NCBI RefSeq assembly: GCF_023208195.1
Contig: NZ_CP060034.1
Span: forward strand, 186,001 to 250,000
Length of the DNA: 64,000 bases
Reading direction: 5' to 3'
Source: Nocardioides sp. InS609-2
Lineage (GTDB): Bacteria > Actinomycetota > Actinomycetes > Propionibacteriales > Nocardioidaceae
Shown: positions 42,225 through 50,407 of the stretch, piece after piece
Numbering within the stretch: the first letter of the stretch is position 1
Layout of the letters: each line of letters starts with the position of its first letter
Made by a program: the position numbers and the translations under genes
The notes under the pieces: generated by a model
The model's database searches: none
Seen by the model: only the letters and a program-made list of their open reading frames with translations
Told to the model about the DNA's origin: nothing

Positions 42225-43784
42225 TTAGCCTCGATCCACCGATGGGCAGGGGCTGAGCGTCCGCGGTCGCTGAGGCGGGGTCTTCGAGTGTGTGGGCGTG
42301 GCCGACCGTCTGGCCTCGCTGCCAGGTTGTTCCGGGTTGGTCGTTGTGCCGGTGTCGGCTGGGGGTGGTCTGGTCGTCGGTGCCGGTGCCGGTGTTGGTC
42401 CGCAGGCCCGGTTGAACAGTTCGCTCCAGGCTGTCTCACAGGGCCATCCGGTCGGGAGGTGCAGCGTCACTCTTCGTGCCGAGGACGCGACCCGGGCGGG
42501 CACGGCGATCAGCTTGCGGCGGATGGTCGCGGTGGTGGCCTTGGCGAGTCCCGGGCCGGTGATGGTCGCGGCTGCTCTGGTCAGGTTGAACGCTATGACG
42601 GCCAGCACGAGCCAGGCGGCGTTCGCTGCGAACTTTCCCGATGGCAGATGCGCGAGGGCGGAGCCCTTGAGGTCGGAGTGGACCTGTTCGATGATCGCGT
42701 GGCCGCGGTGGGTCTTGTCCGCGGCCACCGTGCCGGCCACGGCCGGGTCTGTGGTGGTGAAGAAGGCGTGGAAGCGCCAGGTGTCGAACAACGTCTCCTG
42801 ACCATTCTTGGCGGACGTGTTGAGGTCGGGGATCCGGCGGACCACGAGCCGTCCGGTGACTTGGTCGGCTTTCTTCTTGGAAGTGAACGCGGTGAACGGA
42901 ATCTCGGCGACCTCGGCGCGGGAGACCCACGTGTTGGTGGGTTCATCGAAGACGGCGTCGGTGTACTCGATGGTGGTCCAGGCATCGTCACCGATGGTGG
43001 CGATCGCCGCCTTGACCTTGGGATCCATTCGCACGGTGACCGAGATGTCGGCGCCACCGCGCAACGCCGCGTTGACCACCTCGGCGCCGTAGAACGCGGA
43101 GTCGGCTCGCAGCATCGGGCGCAGATCGGACTTGGCGGGCAGTTTGCTGGTGGTCTTCAACGCGTCGGCGACCAGGCGTTTCGCGCCCCGCGGTGAACCA
43201 CATGATCCCTTCCGGAGCCGGTGGGCCACGATCACCGGCGCGGACTGGCTCGTGGACACGACAGCGAGCAGCGCGTTGAGCCCACGCACGCCGGAGTAGC
43301 CGTAGCCAGAGCCCTGCTTGGCGTGCCCGTGGACCTCGACGATGGTGTCGTCGATGTCGATCATCACCCGCTCGCTGGTGTCAGGTGAGGTCACGATCAG
43401 CGGTGCCTGCTCGGCCAGCCCGGCCAAGAACCTCGAGGCGACAGCGTCGAGCTGGCGGACGTGGCCGAAGCTGAACGTGCGCAGGAACGAACCCAGCGTC
43501 GAGGGCGCGTAGGCGTTCGTGAACACCCGGCCCATCCCGCCGTGACGGAGCAGCGCCATGTCATCGATGCTGTCCGCGCCGGCGACCATCCCGGCGACCA
43601 GCGAGGACACCTTCAACCCCGCGTTCGCGCCCTTGTCGGTCGGCACAGTGAGGTGGGCTTGGGCCAGTTCCTGGAGTCCCGCGGATCGGGCCAGCGCGAG
43701 GACCGGGACCAGCCCGGCCGACGACACGAGATTGGGATCATCGAACACTGCCGACGTGGCACGGGGCGTGTGGCAAAGTTGCAT
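42225..43784 (-). CDS. IS1380-family transposase (element B)
   Basis: 519 aa. DDE blocks MIDIDDTIVEVHGHAKQGSG, PMLRADSAFYGAEVV and RGHAIIEQVHSDLKGSALAHLP are visible. The C-terminus is Pro/Thr-rich. The TAA stop is supplied by the TTAG target duplication. Confidence 0.9.
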   Translation of the reverse strand: MQLCHTPRATSAVFDDPNLVSSAGLVPVLALARSAGLQELAQAHLTVPTDKGANAGLKVSSLVAGMVAGADSIDDMALLRHGGMGRVFTNAYAPSTLGSFLRTFSFGHVRQLDAVASRFLAGLAEQAPLIVTSPDTSERVMIDIDDTIVEVHGHAKQGSGYGYSGVRGLNALLAVVSTSQSAPVIVAHRLRKGSCGSPRGAKRLVADALKTTSKLPAKSDLRPMLRADSAFYGAEVVNAALRGGADISVTVRMDPKVKAAIATIGDDAWTTIEYTDAVFDEPTNTWVSRAEVAEIPFTAFTSKKKADQVTGRLVVRRIPDLNTSAKNGQETLFDTWRFHAFFTTTDPAVAGTVAADKTHRGHAIIEQVHSDLKGSALAHLPSGKFAANAAWLVLAVIAFNLTRAAATITGPGLAKATTATIRRKLIAVPARVASSARRVTLHLPTGWPCETAWSELFNRACGPTPAPAPTTRPPPADTGTTTNPEQPGSEARRSATPTHSKTPPQRPRTLSPCPSVDRG

Positions 43785-43907
43785 CTACGAGATGCCCTTC
43801 GTCTTGGTGAGAATTGGGACCCTGAAGAAGTCCGATTTTCCCAGCACGTAAGGGCATTCTCACTTCACGACGCGCTCACAACCTCAAGCTCATCGGTGGA
43901 TCGAGGC
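42229..43907 (-). mobile_element. IS1380-family element B
   Basis: 1679 bp. Terminal repeats CCTCGATCCACCGATG (left) and its inverted match CATCGGTGGATCGAGG (right). TTAG duplicated at 42225-42228 and 43908-43911. Unrelated in sequence to element A apart from family. Confidence 0.9.
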
Positions 43908-43954
43908 TTAGATATTGGCCACCACCGACGGCGGACTCGGAGATTGCGCCGGGC

Positions 43955-45103
43955 TCACCGAAGGGCATCGCTCAGCACCTGCATCGCGGCCACGCTGATG
44001 TCGGGGGAGACGTGTCCGTAGATGTCGCCGGTGATGCTGATCGAGGAGTGGCCCAGGATCTCCGAGACCACCTTGAGCGGGACGCCGTTGGCGAGCATGG
44101 TGCTGGCGGCGGAGTGGCGGAGGGTGTGAAGGCCGATGCTGCCAAGGCCCGCCTGGTCGGCCGCCACCTTGAGCGCCCGGAGCGCGTTGCGAGGGTCGCA
44201 GGGCTCGCCGAACGCGGTGGTGAAGACGTAGCCCTTCTCGTTCCATTGCGAGCTGGCCCGGTCACGTTCGGCGACCTGACGCGCACGCAGCTCCTGGAGG
44301 ATGGCGGCCGTGCGGTCGGTAATCGGCACCTCGCGGCGGGACTTCGCGGTCTTGGTGCTTGTGATCACGAGCTCGCCGTCCTCGCGCGTCAGGGTGCCGC
44401 GGATCTTGAGCCAGCCGTCGTCCTCCTTGACGTGACTGCGCCACTTGAGCGCGAGCGCCTCACCGCGGCGGAGGCCAGTGTTGACCAGGAACTCGAAGAG
44501 CAGGCCGTAGCGGGTACCGCTGGCCGCTTCGAGCAGGCTCTTCACCTGCTCAGGAGTGAGGTACTCCGCCTCCTTCACCTCGACTCGGGGACGCGGGACC
44601 GCAGCCACGGGGTTGTCGGCAAGCTCGCGGTCCTTGACGGCAGCGTCGAAGACAGCGCGCAGGATTGTGTAGGCGTTGCGCCGGGTGGAGTCGCTGAGGC
44701 CCTTGCGGCGTAGTTCCGCCAGCCAGCCGTCGACCGCGCTTGGCCGCACCCGGTGCATCGGCGTTGCGCCGAGCGGGCTGCCGATGATGTGGTGGCGGGC
44801 GACCGCGGCGTACATCGACTTGGTGCTCGTCTTGCGGTCCGAGTTCGCCAGGGTCGTCTCGATCCAGGTCTGGGCGTACTGATCGACGAGCTGGCGAGTG
44901 TCGCTGGCCGGCAGCTCCTTCTTCAGCCTGGCTCGGACCTCCTCTGCCTTCACTCGGGTCTCCTTGGCCGTTGGTCCGGTGACCGTCACGCGCTTGCGGA
45001 CGCCGTAAACGTCGGTGTGGCGGATCAGGATCTGCCATCGACCGTCCTTGCGCTGCACAGGTCGGGATCCCTCGCCGTTCGCGCGTCGAGTCGGTGTAGT
45101 CAT
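43955..45103 (-). CDS. int: Tyrosine recombinase/integrase of block 2
   Basis: 382 aa phage-type integrase. An N-terminal arm-binding domain (about 5-50, GRWQILIRHTDVYGVRKRV) is followed by a SAM-like core-binding domain. The catalytic residues are in NTGLRRGEALALKW (Arg), LHTLRHSAASTML (H-x-x-R) and LGHSSISITGDIYGH (His...Tyr). ATG at 45103 is chosen because the upstream extension is out of character. It lies mid-island, not beside either att copy, and its excisionase candidate is 1.6 kb away at 46693. Confidence 0.88.
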   Translation of the reverse strand: MTTPTRRANGEGSRPVQRKDGRWQILIRHTDVYGVRKRVTVTGPTAKETRVKAEEVRARLKKELPASDTRQLVDQYAQTWIETTLANSDRKTSTKSMYAAVARHHIIGSPLGATPMHRVRPSAVDGWLAELRRKGLSDSTRRNAYTILRAVFDAAVKDRELADNPVAAVPRPRVEVKEAEYLTPEQVKSLLEAASGTRYGLLFEFLVNTGLRRGEALALKWRSHVKEDDGWLKIRGTLTREDGELVITSTKTAKSRREVPITDRTAAILQELRARQVAERDRASSQWNEKGYVFTTAFGEPCDPRNALRALKVAADQAGLGSIGLHTLRHSAASTMLANGVPLKVVSEILGHSSISITGDIYGHVSPDISVAAMQVLSDALR

Positions 45104-45235
45104 GGACCTAGGGTATGACCCCTTGACCGCTGCGATGGCAGACGCCGAGGGGGCTGTGGACAAGGAGTCCCTTCCTTCGCGGCCCATCGGTGGGAGACTG
45201 TTGGCGAAGGCTCGACGATGCGTCAGGAGGCAGCA

Positions 45236-45541
45236 ATGGCAGGACCGCTCGCGCTCGATCGCCCCGCGATCGAGGCGCTCTGTCGGAAGTACGCCGTGCG
45301 TCGCCTCCTGCTGTTCGGCTCCGCCAGTACGAACCGTTTCGACGAGGCGACCAGCGACGTCGACTTCCTTGTCGAGTTCGAGGACGCACTCGGGAGCCGC
45401 TTCGATGCCTACTTCGGCCTCAAGGAGGGCCTTGAGGCGCTCTTCGGGCGCCCGGTCGACCTCGTCTCGGCGGCTGCCCTGGAGAACCCGTACTTCGCGA
45501 AGTCCCTCGCCAGCACCAGTCGAGAGCTGTATGCAGCCTGA
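45236..45541 (+). CDS. mntA: MNT-type nucleotidyltransferase antitoxin (MntA-like)
   Basis: 101 aa minimal nucleotidyltransferase with the GSx10DxD signature, FGSASTNRFDEATSDVDFLVEF (residues ~26-46). In the known HepT-MntA pairs this enzyme adds AMP to a Tyr of the HEPN toxin and so silences it. ATG at 45236 has CAGGAGG 5 nt upstream. Overlaps the toxin gene by 11 bp. Confidence 0.85.
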   Translation: MAGPLALDRPAIEALCRKYAVRRLLLFGSASTNRFDEATSDVDFLVEFEDALGSRFDAYFGLKEGLEALFGRPVDLVSAAALENPYFAKSLASTSRELYAA

Positions 45542-45872
45542 GTCGCCGGCGCTGATCTGGGACGCCCGCCGAGCGGCAGGTCGCGTCCTCGAGTTCGTGG
45601 CAGACCGGAACTGGGACGACTACCAGCAAGATGTCATGCTCCGTTCGGCAGTCGAGCGCCAGTTTCAGATCATCGGCGAGGCGCTCAACCGGCTCCGCAA
45701 GGTCGATCCAGACACCGCGGGTAGGGTCCCGGAGCTCGCCAGGATCGTCGCCTTCCGCAACGTGCTGGTGCACGGCTACGCGCAGATCGACGACGCGCTC
45801 GTCTGGGAAGTCGCGTCGACGCGGGTCCCGGCCCTGTCGGATGTGCTGGCCGGACTCTTGGATGACCCGTAG
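45531..45872 (+). CDS. hepT: HEPN toxin (HepT-like, DUF86)
   Basis: 113 aa, all helical. The Rx4H RNase motif is FRNVLVHGY (residues ~77-85), and the Tyr that follows is the residue modified by MNT antitoxins in characterised pairs. Probable ribonuclease that cleaves tRNA or mRNA when released. Overlap with the antitoxin gene implies translational coupling, and the pair may stabilise the island. Confidence 0.87.
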   Translation: MQPESPALIWDARRAAGRVLEFVADRNWDDYQQDVMLRSAVERQFQIIGEALNRLRKVDPDTAGRVPELARIVAFRNVLVHGYAQIDDALVWEVASTRVPALSDVLAGLLDDP

Positions 45873-45896
45873 ACGCTCCCTCGAGCGGAGCGCCGG

Positions 45897-46271
45897 CTAG
45901 CGCGAGCCTCCGAACCAGCCGTCGGGTCGCCGACCCGACGAGGCTCTCAAACGCTCGAGCTCATCGCTCACGCTGCTCCATTTGGCGTCCCTGAGCTCTC
46001 CGTTCTCGTGGCGTGCGCGGAGCTGGCGGAGCACGTTGCGACAAGCAGCGGGGGAGTCCAGAACGGCGGCGACGTGGTCCTCGAGGCTCGCCGGAGGCGC
46101 TGACTTATCGACGTATTCAATTGCGATAGCACCGTTCCTGGCCGCCCGCCGCTCCTCGTAGCTCGCCCGCCGGCAGGCCTGGGAGCACCAACGCTGGGGC
46201 CGCCCACGCCGCGGAGTGGAGGACACGAAGAACGGCTGTCCGCAGCGCCGGCACGTTTGTTCGACGACCAT
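45897..46271 (-). CDS. Small zinc-finger protein
   Basis: 124 aa. It starts MVVEQTCRRCGQPFFVSSTP and continues RWCSQACRRASYEERRAARN, a C-x2-C...C-x3-C zinc ribbon followed by a basic helix. The remainder is helical, ending SSGRRPDGWFGGSR. Small proteins of this type are common in actinobacterial integrative elements, and a DNA-binding regulator is likely (inference). The longer frame to 46481 lacks any convincing start. Confidence 0.6.
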   Translation of the reverse strand: MVVEQTCRRCGQPFFVSSTPRRGRPQRWCSQACRRASYEERRAARNGAIAIEYVDKSAPPASLEDHVAAVLDSPAACRNVLRQLRARHENGELRDAKWSSVSDELERLRASSGRRPDGWFGGSR

Positions 46272-46692
46272 GCCGACGACCTTACGGTCATTACGTACGG
46301 ACGGAAATGCTCCGAGAATGCAAGAGGTGTGTAGGTCATGGTCAAGGCACAGGCTCGTCGTCGTTCTCGGTGGTGGCAGTTGAGGACGTCGGCATGCGCG
46401 ACTGTGATGGTGACTCGGTGCACGACGGTGCGTGGGTGGATCGATGCAGTAGAGCAATGGGTAGGAGTGCTCGGCGTTCAACCTGGCTCCGATCCCGCCC
46501 GTTGCGCGCGAGGGGCTTCGGCGCTGAGGAGGTGTTCTTGGAGTGCACAGACGTCGCAGGTCGGAGAGGGGGACGCGGGGGAAGGGGGGACGCAGATTTT
46601 CCGACGCAGCGTCCCCCCGAAAGTTTCGTCGCTGTGACCGCCGGGACCTCCGTGGCCTCCCTAGGTGAACAAAGAACCCCTATGGAGGACCC
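46272..46692. other. Promoter-containing gap before the excisionase gene
   Basis: About 420 bp without a convincing gene. A plus-strand frame (46307-46696) has poor composition and is rejected. The region must hold divergent promoters for the zinc-finger gene and the excisionase operon. Confidence 0.35.
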
Positions 46693-46872
46693 ATGAACGA
46701 CAAGCTGCTCTACCGCATCCCGGAGGTCGTCGCGATCCTGAACGTCAGCCGCTCGAAGGTCTACGAGTTGCTGAGCTCCGGCACCCTGCCCTCGGTCCAC
46801 ATCGACCGCACCCGGCTGGTCCGGCATGAGGACCTGGTCGCGTACGTCGAGTCGCTGCCGATGGCCGGGTGA
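46693..46872 (+). CDS. xis: Excisionase-like MerR/HTH_17 protein
   Basis: 59 aa winged helix: LYRIPEVVAILNVSRSKVYELLSSGTLPSVHIDRTRLVRHEDLVAYV covers the whole HTH_17 fold. Such proteins bend att DNA and steer a tyrosine integrase to excision. GGAGG is 7 nt before the ATG. The stop overlaps the next GTG (GTGA). Confidence 0.82.
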   Translation: MNDKLLYRIPEVVAILNVSRSKVYELLSSGTLPSVHIDRTRLVRHEDLVAYVESLPMAG

Positions 46873-47177
46873 GAGCGACGACCAGTGAATCGGTTCGGCG
46901 ACAGCTGGTGCGTCGAGCACTCAACGAGAATCGCACCCACGAGGTCATGCGACGGAACCGCGAGCTCAGCGACCTCGGTGAGCAGGTCGAGATCGCGGTC
47001 CGCACCCGCGACGCCACCATCCAGCGCACCGAGCGTCGCGCTGGTGAGCTGCTGTCCAGGCTGACCCGCGACTACGGCCTTTCGATGGAGCGCGCGCTCG
47101 AGTTGGCTGGCGGTGCGGTCAGCCGCGCGGACGGACTGCGTCTGCGTCGTGGGTCCGAGCGCTCGGCCACTTCATGA
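46869..47177 (+). CDS. Hypothetical helical protein (102 aa)
   Basis: Coupled to the excisionase by a GTGA overlap. Arg/Glu-rich and probably coiled-coil (RRALNENRTHEVMRRNRELSDLGEQVEIAVRTRD). No recognised family. It lies between the excision module and the restriction cluster. Confidence 0.45.
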   Translation: MRATTSESVRRQLVRRALNENRTHEVMRRNRELSDLGEQVEIAVRTRDATIQRTERRAGELLSRLTRDYGLSMERALELAGGAVSRADGLRLRRGSERSATS

Positions 47178-47278
47178 TCGAGCCGAGCACCCGCCGCCTC
47201 GCCCACTGCAAACGGGCGCAATGACCTGATCTCGTGGTTATGCTCTGGCCGAAGACTTTCGGCTCGGGAGAGGTGCTC

Positions 47279-50200
47279 ATGACGGAACCGGATGCCGTGT
47301 CCGTCGAGCCGCTTGCCAGCCCCATCATCAACACGCCCTACGCCGTCCCGAGTCGTCACTTCGAGATCGGCCCCACCGGACCGAAAGCGATTATCGAGTC
47401 GCGTCGGCCGAGCGAGTCCTACATTCCGGTCGCCCCCGTCCGTAAGGGCCGCACCCGTGGCGCAGACCGCACCGTGCAAGAGACACTGCCGCTCACCCAC
47501 GAGCAGGTCGTCAAGAACACCCTGATCGACGAGCTGCGCGGTGAGGTCGCGGTCTGGCGCAACCGGCGGTACGACGGGGTCACACCGATCTCCCGCAAGC
47601 TGCTGGAGCACTGGGCCGACCCCGATCGGGACAACCGGGTCCTCTTTGCCCAGCGCGAGGCCGCCGAGACAGCGATCTTCCTGGCCGAGGTGAGCGGCCG
47701 CAAGACGTCGTACGGTGTGATCCGCGACTGGCGCACCGAGCTGGGCGAGATCAACGACGAGCACAACGCCGGCCTGCCGCGCGTGGCGCTCAAGATGGCG
47801 ACCGGATCGGGCAAGACGGTCGTGATGGCCATGCTGATCGCCTGGCACACACTCAACAAGGTGACCAGCCCGCGCGACGCCCGCTTCGTCCGTCGTTTCC
47901 TCGTGATCACTCCTGGCATCACGATCCGGGACCGACTTCGGGTGCTGCAGCCGAGCGACCCGGGCAACTACTACGACCTGCGCGACCTCATCCCGCCCGA
48001 CCTGCGCGGCCAGCTCGGCAAGGCGCAGATCCTGATCACCAACTACCACGCCTTCCTGCCGAAGGACTCCCGTGAGATCAAGGGAGTCTCCATCACGACG
48101 CGCAGAATCCTCACGCAGGGCAGGAACGACCCTTTCAGGGAGACCGAGCCGGCAATGGTGGCTCGAGTCCTCCGGGGCTGGGGAGTCGGTAGCGGACGTC
48201 GACAGAGCGACATCCTGGTCCTCAACGACGAAGCCCATCACTGCTACGTCAACAAGCCGATCAGTCTCGATGACGAGGTGGAGGAGGGTGACAAGGAGGA
48301 CGAGTCGCGCAACCTCGATGCTCGCAAGTGGTTCACCGGGATCCAGGCGATCTCCCGGGTCGTGGGGGTCAAGCAGGTCTACGACATGAGCGCCACGCCC
48401 TTCTACCTCGCCGGATCGGGCTACAAGGAAGGGTTCATCTTTCCTTGGGCGGTCAGTGACTTCTCACTGATGGACGCGATCGAGTCCGGCATCGTCAAGG
48501 TGCCGCGGATTCCGGTCGATGACGACGCGGCCCACGAGGCGGTCACTTACCTGAACCTGTGGGAGTCCGTAGGGAAGCCCGGCGTCCTGCCAAGGCGAAA
48601 CCGCAAGGATCTCGACGTCGCCAGCTGGGTGCCACCCGACGAGCTAATCGGGGCCCTGCGCAGCCTGTACCGCTCCTACGAGCGCGAGTTCGCGCATTGG
48701 GACCGGGAGCTACGCCCGCTGGGGCACACCCCACCGGTCTTCATCGTGGTCTGCCCCAACACTGCCGTCTCGAAGCTGGTCTACGACTGGGTCGCCGGCA
48801 CCGACCTCGCACGGGACGACGGCAGCGTCGTCACCTCGCCCGGTAATCTGCCGCTCTTCGACAACTATCGCGACGGCATCGCCCTGGCTCGGCCGCGAAC
48901 GATCTTGGTTGACTCGGCCCAGCTCGAGTCCGGCGAGAGCATGAAGAGGGACTTCAAGGAGGCTGCGGCCGCCGAGATCGAGGCGTTCAAGACCGAGCTG
49001 CGCGTGCGCAATCCCGGCGCAGACGTAGATGACATCACTGATGAGGACCTGCTGCGTGAGGTCATGAACACCGTCGGCAAGGCTGATCGGCTCGGTGAGC
49101 AGGTGCGGTGCGTGGTCTCGGTCGCGATGCTCACCGAGGGGTGGGACGCCAACACCGTCACTCACATTCTCGGAATCCGTGCCTTCAAGAGCCAGCTCCT
49201 GTGCGAGCAGGTCGTGGGACGTGGGCTGCGGCGCCGCTCCTACGACGTGAACGAAGACGGGTTCTTCGAACCGGAGTACGCCGCGGTCTATGGAGTGCCG
49301 TTCGCGTTCATCCCGACCGACCGCCCAGCGATTGAACCGAAGCCACCCCGTCCCTCCACCCTGGTCCGCACCATTGAGGGGCGCGAGGCACTGCGCATCA
49401 CGTGGCCAAACCTCACGGGCTACCGGCTCGAGCTCCTCGATGACCCGATGTGGCTCTCCGACGACGTTTCGCGATTCGTGATCGGGCCGGGCACCGTGCC
49501 GACCTGGACCGAGGCCGCTCCGGTTGTGGGCGAGAGCGAACGTGTCGAGGACGCACCCGAGGTGCAGCGAGCAGCCGAGGTGGCATTCCGTCTGGCCGCC
49601 CGACTGGTCAGGACGCACTTCACGGCCGACGAGGACGATCCTCGTCCGTGGCTCTTTCCGGAGCTGGTGCGGATCTGCCGTGAGTGGATCGACCGTGCGG
49701 TCATCGTCGAGGCGGGCTTCGAGCTCAGCTATCTGACGCGCTTCGTCTCCTGGCAGGCACGCGCCGCGGACGCGGTCTACCAGGCCGTGATTCGCCAGGA
49801 GAACAATCGGACGGCCCGGCTGCGCCCGATGCTGCGCCCGTTCGACCCGGAGGGCTCAACGGCAGCGGTAGCGTTCCACAGTCGCAAGGTCGCGATCGTC
49901 ACCGATCCCGACCGCTGCGAGATCAGCCACGTAGTGCTCGACGGATCGGGCGCCGATGGGGGCAACACATGGGAGCAGCTGATGATGGCCTACGCCGAGG
50001 CACACCCTCGGGTGGCTGCGTACGTGAAGAATGACCACCTCGGCTTCTCGATCCCGTACGTGCATCAGGGGCGCAGCCACGACTACGTGCCCGACTTCCT
50101 CCTGCGTCTGCGACGCGCAGGCGATGAAGCATTTGACCGCACTCTGGTGGTGGAGGTCTCCGGCGCGCAGAAGCGCGTGCACTCGCCTCTGTCGTCGGAC

Positions 50201-50407
50201 GCCAAGGTCGCAGTCGCACGCGATGCCTGGTGCGTGGCCGTCAACAACCACGGCGGCTTCGGACGGTGGGGCTATCTGGAGGTCACCGAGATGCCCACGC
50301 TCAAGCGGACCCTCGACACTGCCATCCAGACGCTCTACGACGATGGCCCGATCACCGGGGACGTCGACGGCTTCGAGTTCAGCAACGATGACGAAGGGAC
50401 CGGCTGA
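47279..50407 (+). CDS. SF2 helicase-nuclease, BPTD_3080-type restriction endonuclease (Res-like)
   Basis: 1042 aa. Walker A LKMATGSGKTVVMAMLI (~168), DExH motif VLNDEAHHCY (~313), motif III YDMSATPFYLAGSG, and motifs V-VI MLTEGWDANTVTHILGIR...EQVVGRGLRR (~610-655). Near the C-terminus DYVPDFLLRLRR...RTLVVEVSG (~935-960) is a PD-(D/E)xK nuclease-like core. This is the architecture of type III restriction (Res) subunits. ATG at 47279 is chosen for GGGAGAGG 6 nt upstream. Its TGA overlaps the methyltransferase ATG (TGATG). Confidence 0.85.
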   Translation: MTEPDAVSVEPLASPIINTPYAVPSRHFEIGPTGPKAIIESRRPSESYIPVAPVRKGRTRGADRTVQETLPLTHEQVVKNTLIDELRGEVAVWRNRRYDGVTPISRKLLEHWADPDRDNRVLFAQREAAETAIFLAEVSGRKTSYGVIRDWRTELGEINDEHNAGLPRVALKMATGSGKTVVMAMLIAWHTLNKVTSPRDARFVRRFLVITPGITIRDRLRVLQPSDPGNYYDLRDLIPPDLRGQLGKAQILITNYHAFLPKDSREIKGVSITTRRILTQGRNDPFRETEPAMVARVLRGWGVGSGRRQSDILVLNDEAHHCYVNKPISLDDEVEEGDKEDESRNLDARKWFTGIQAISRVVGVKQVYDMSATPFYLAGSGYKEGFIFPWAVSDFSLMDAIESGIVKVPRIPVDDDAAHEAVTYLNLWESVGKPGVLPRRNRKDLDVASWVPPDELIGALRSLYRSYEREFAHWDRELRPLGHTPPVFIVVCPNTAVSKLVYDWVAGTDLARDDGSVVTSPGNLPLFDNYRDGIALARPRTILVDSAQLESGESMKRDFKEAAAAEIEAFKTELRVRNPGADVDDITDEDLLREVMNTVGKADRLGEQVRCVVSVAMLTEGWDANTVTHILGIRAFKSQLLCEQVVGRGLRRRSYDVNEDGFFEPEYAAVYGVPFAFIPTDRPAIEPKPPRPSTLVRTIEGREALRITWPNLTGYRLELLDDPMWLSDDVSRFVIGPGTVPTWTEAAPVVGESERVEDAPEVQRAAEVAFRLAARLVRTHFTADEDDPRPWLFPELVRICREWIDRAVIVEAGFELSYLTRFVSWQARAADAVYQAVIRQENNRTARLRPMLRPFDPEGSTAAVAFHSRKVAIVTDPDRCEISHVVLDGSGADGGNTWEQLMMAYAEAHPRVAAYVKNDHLGFSIPYVHQGRSHDYVPDFLLRLRRAGDEAFDRTLVVEVSGAQKRVHSPLSSDAKVAVARDAWCVAVNNHGGFGRWGYLEVTEMPTLKRTLDTAIQTLYDDGPITGDVDGFEFSNDDEGTG

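Noticed and set aside
46317..46330. CAAGAGGTGTG as a fifth copy of the CCGCACACCT box
   Set aside because: Only a partial match, and it is 45 bp or more from the start of the minus-strand zinc-finger gene, unlike the fixed 6-7 nt of the four accepted sites.
46307..46696. 129-aa plus-strand ORF before the excisionase
   Set aside because: Composition is random-like, there is no SD, and it runs through the likely promoter and SD of the excisionase gene.
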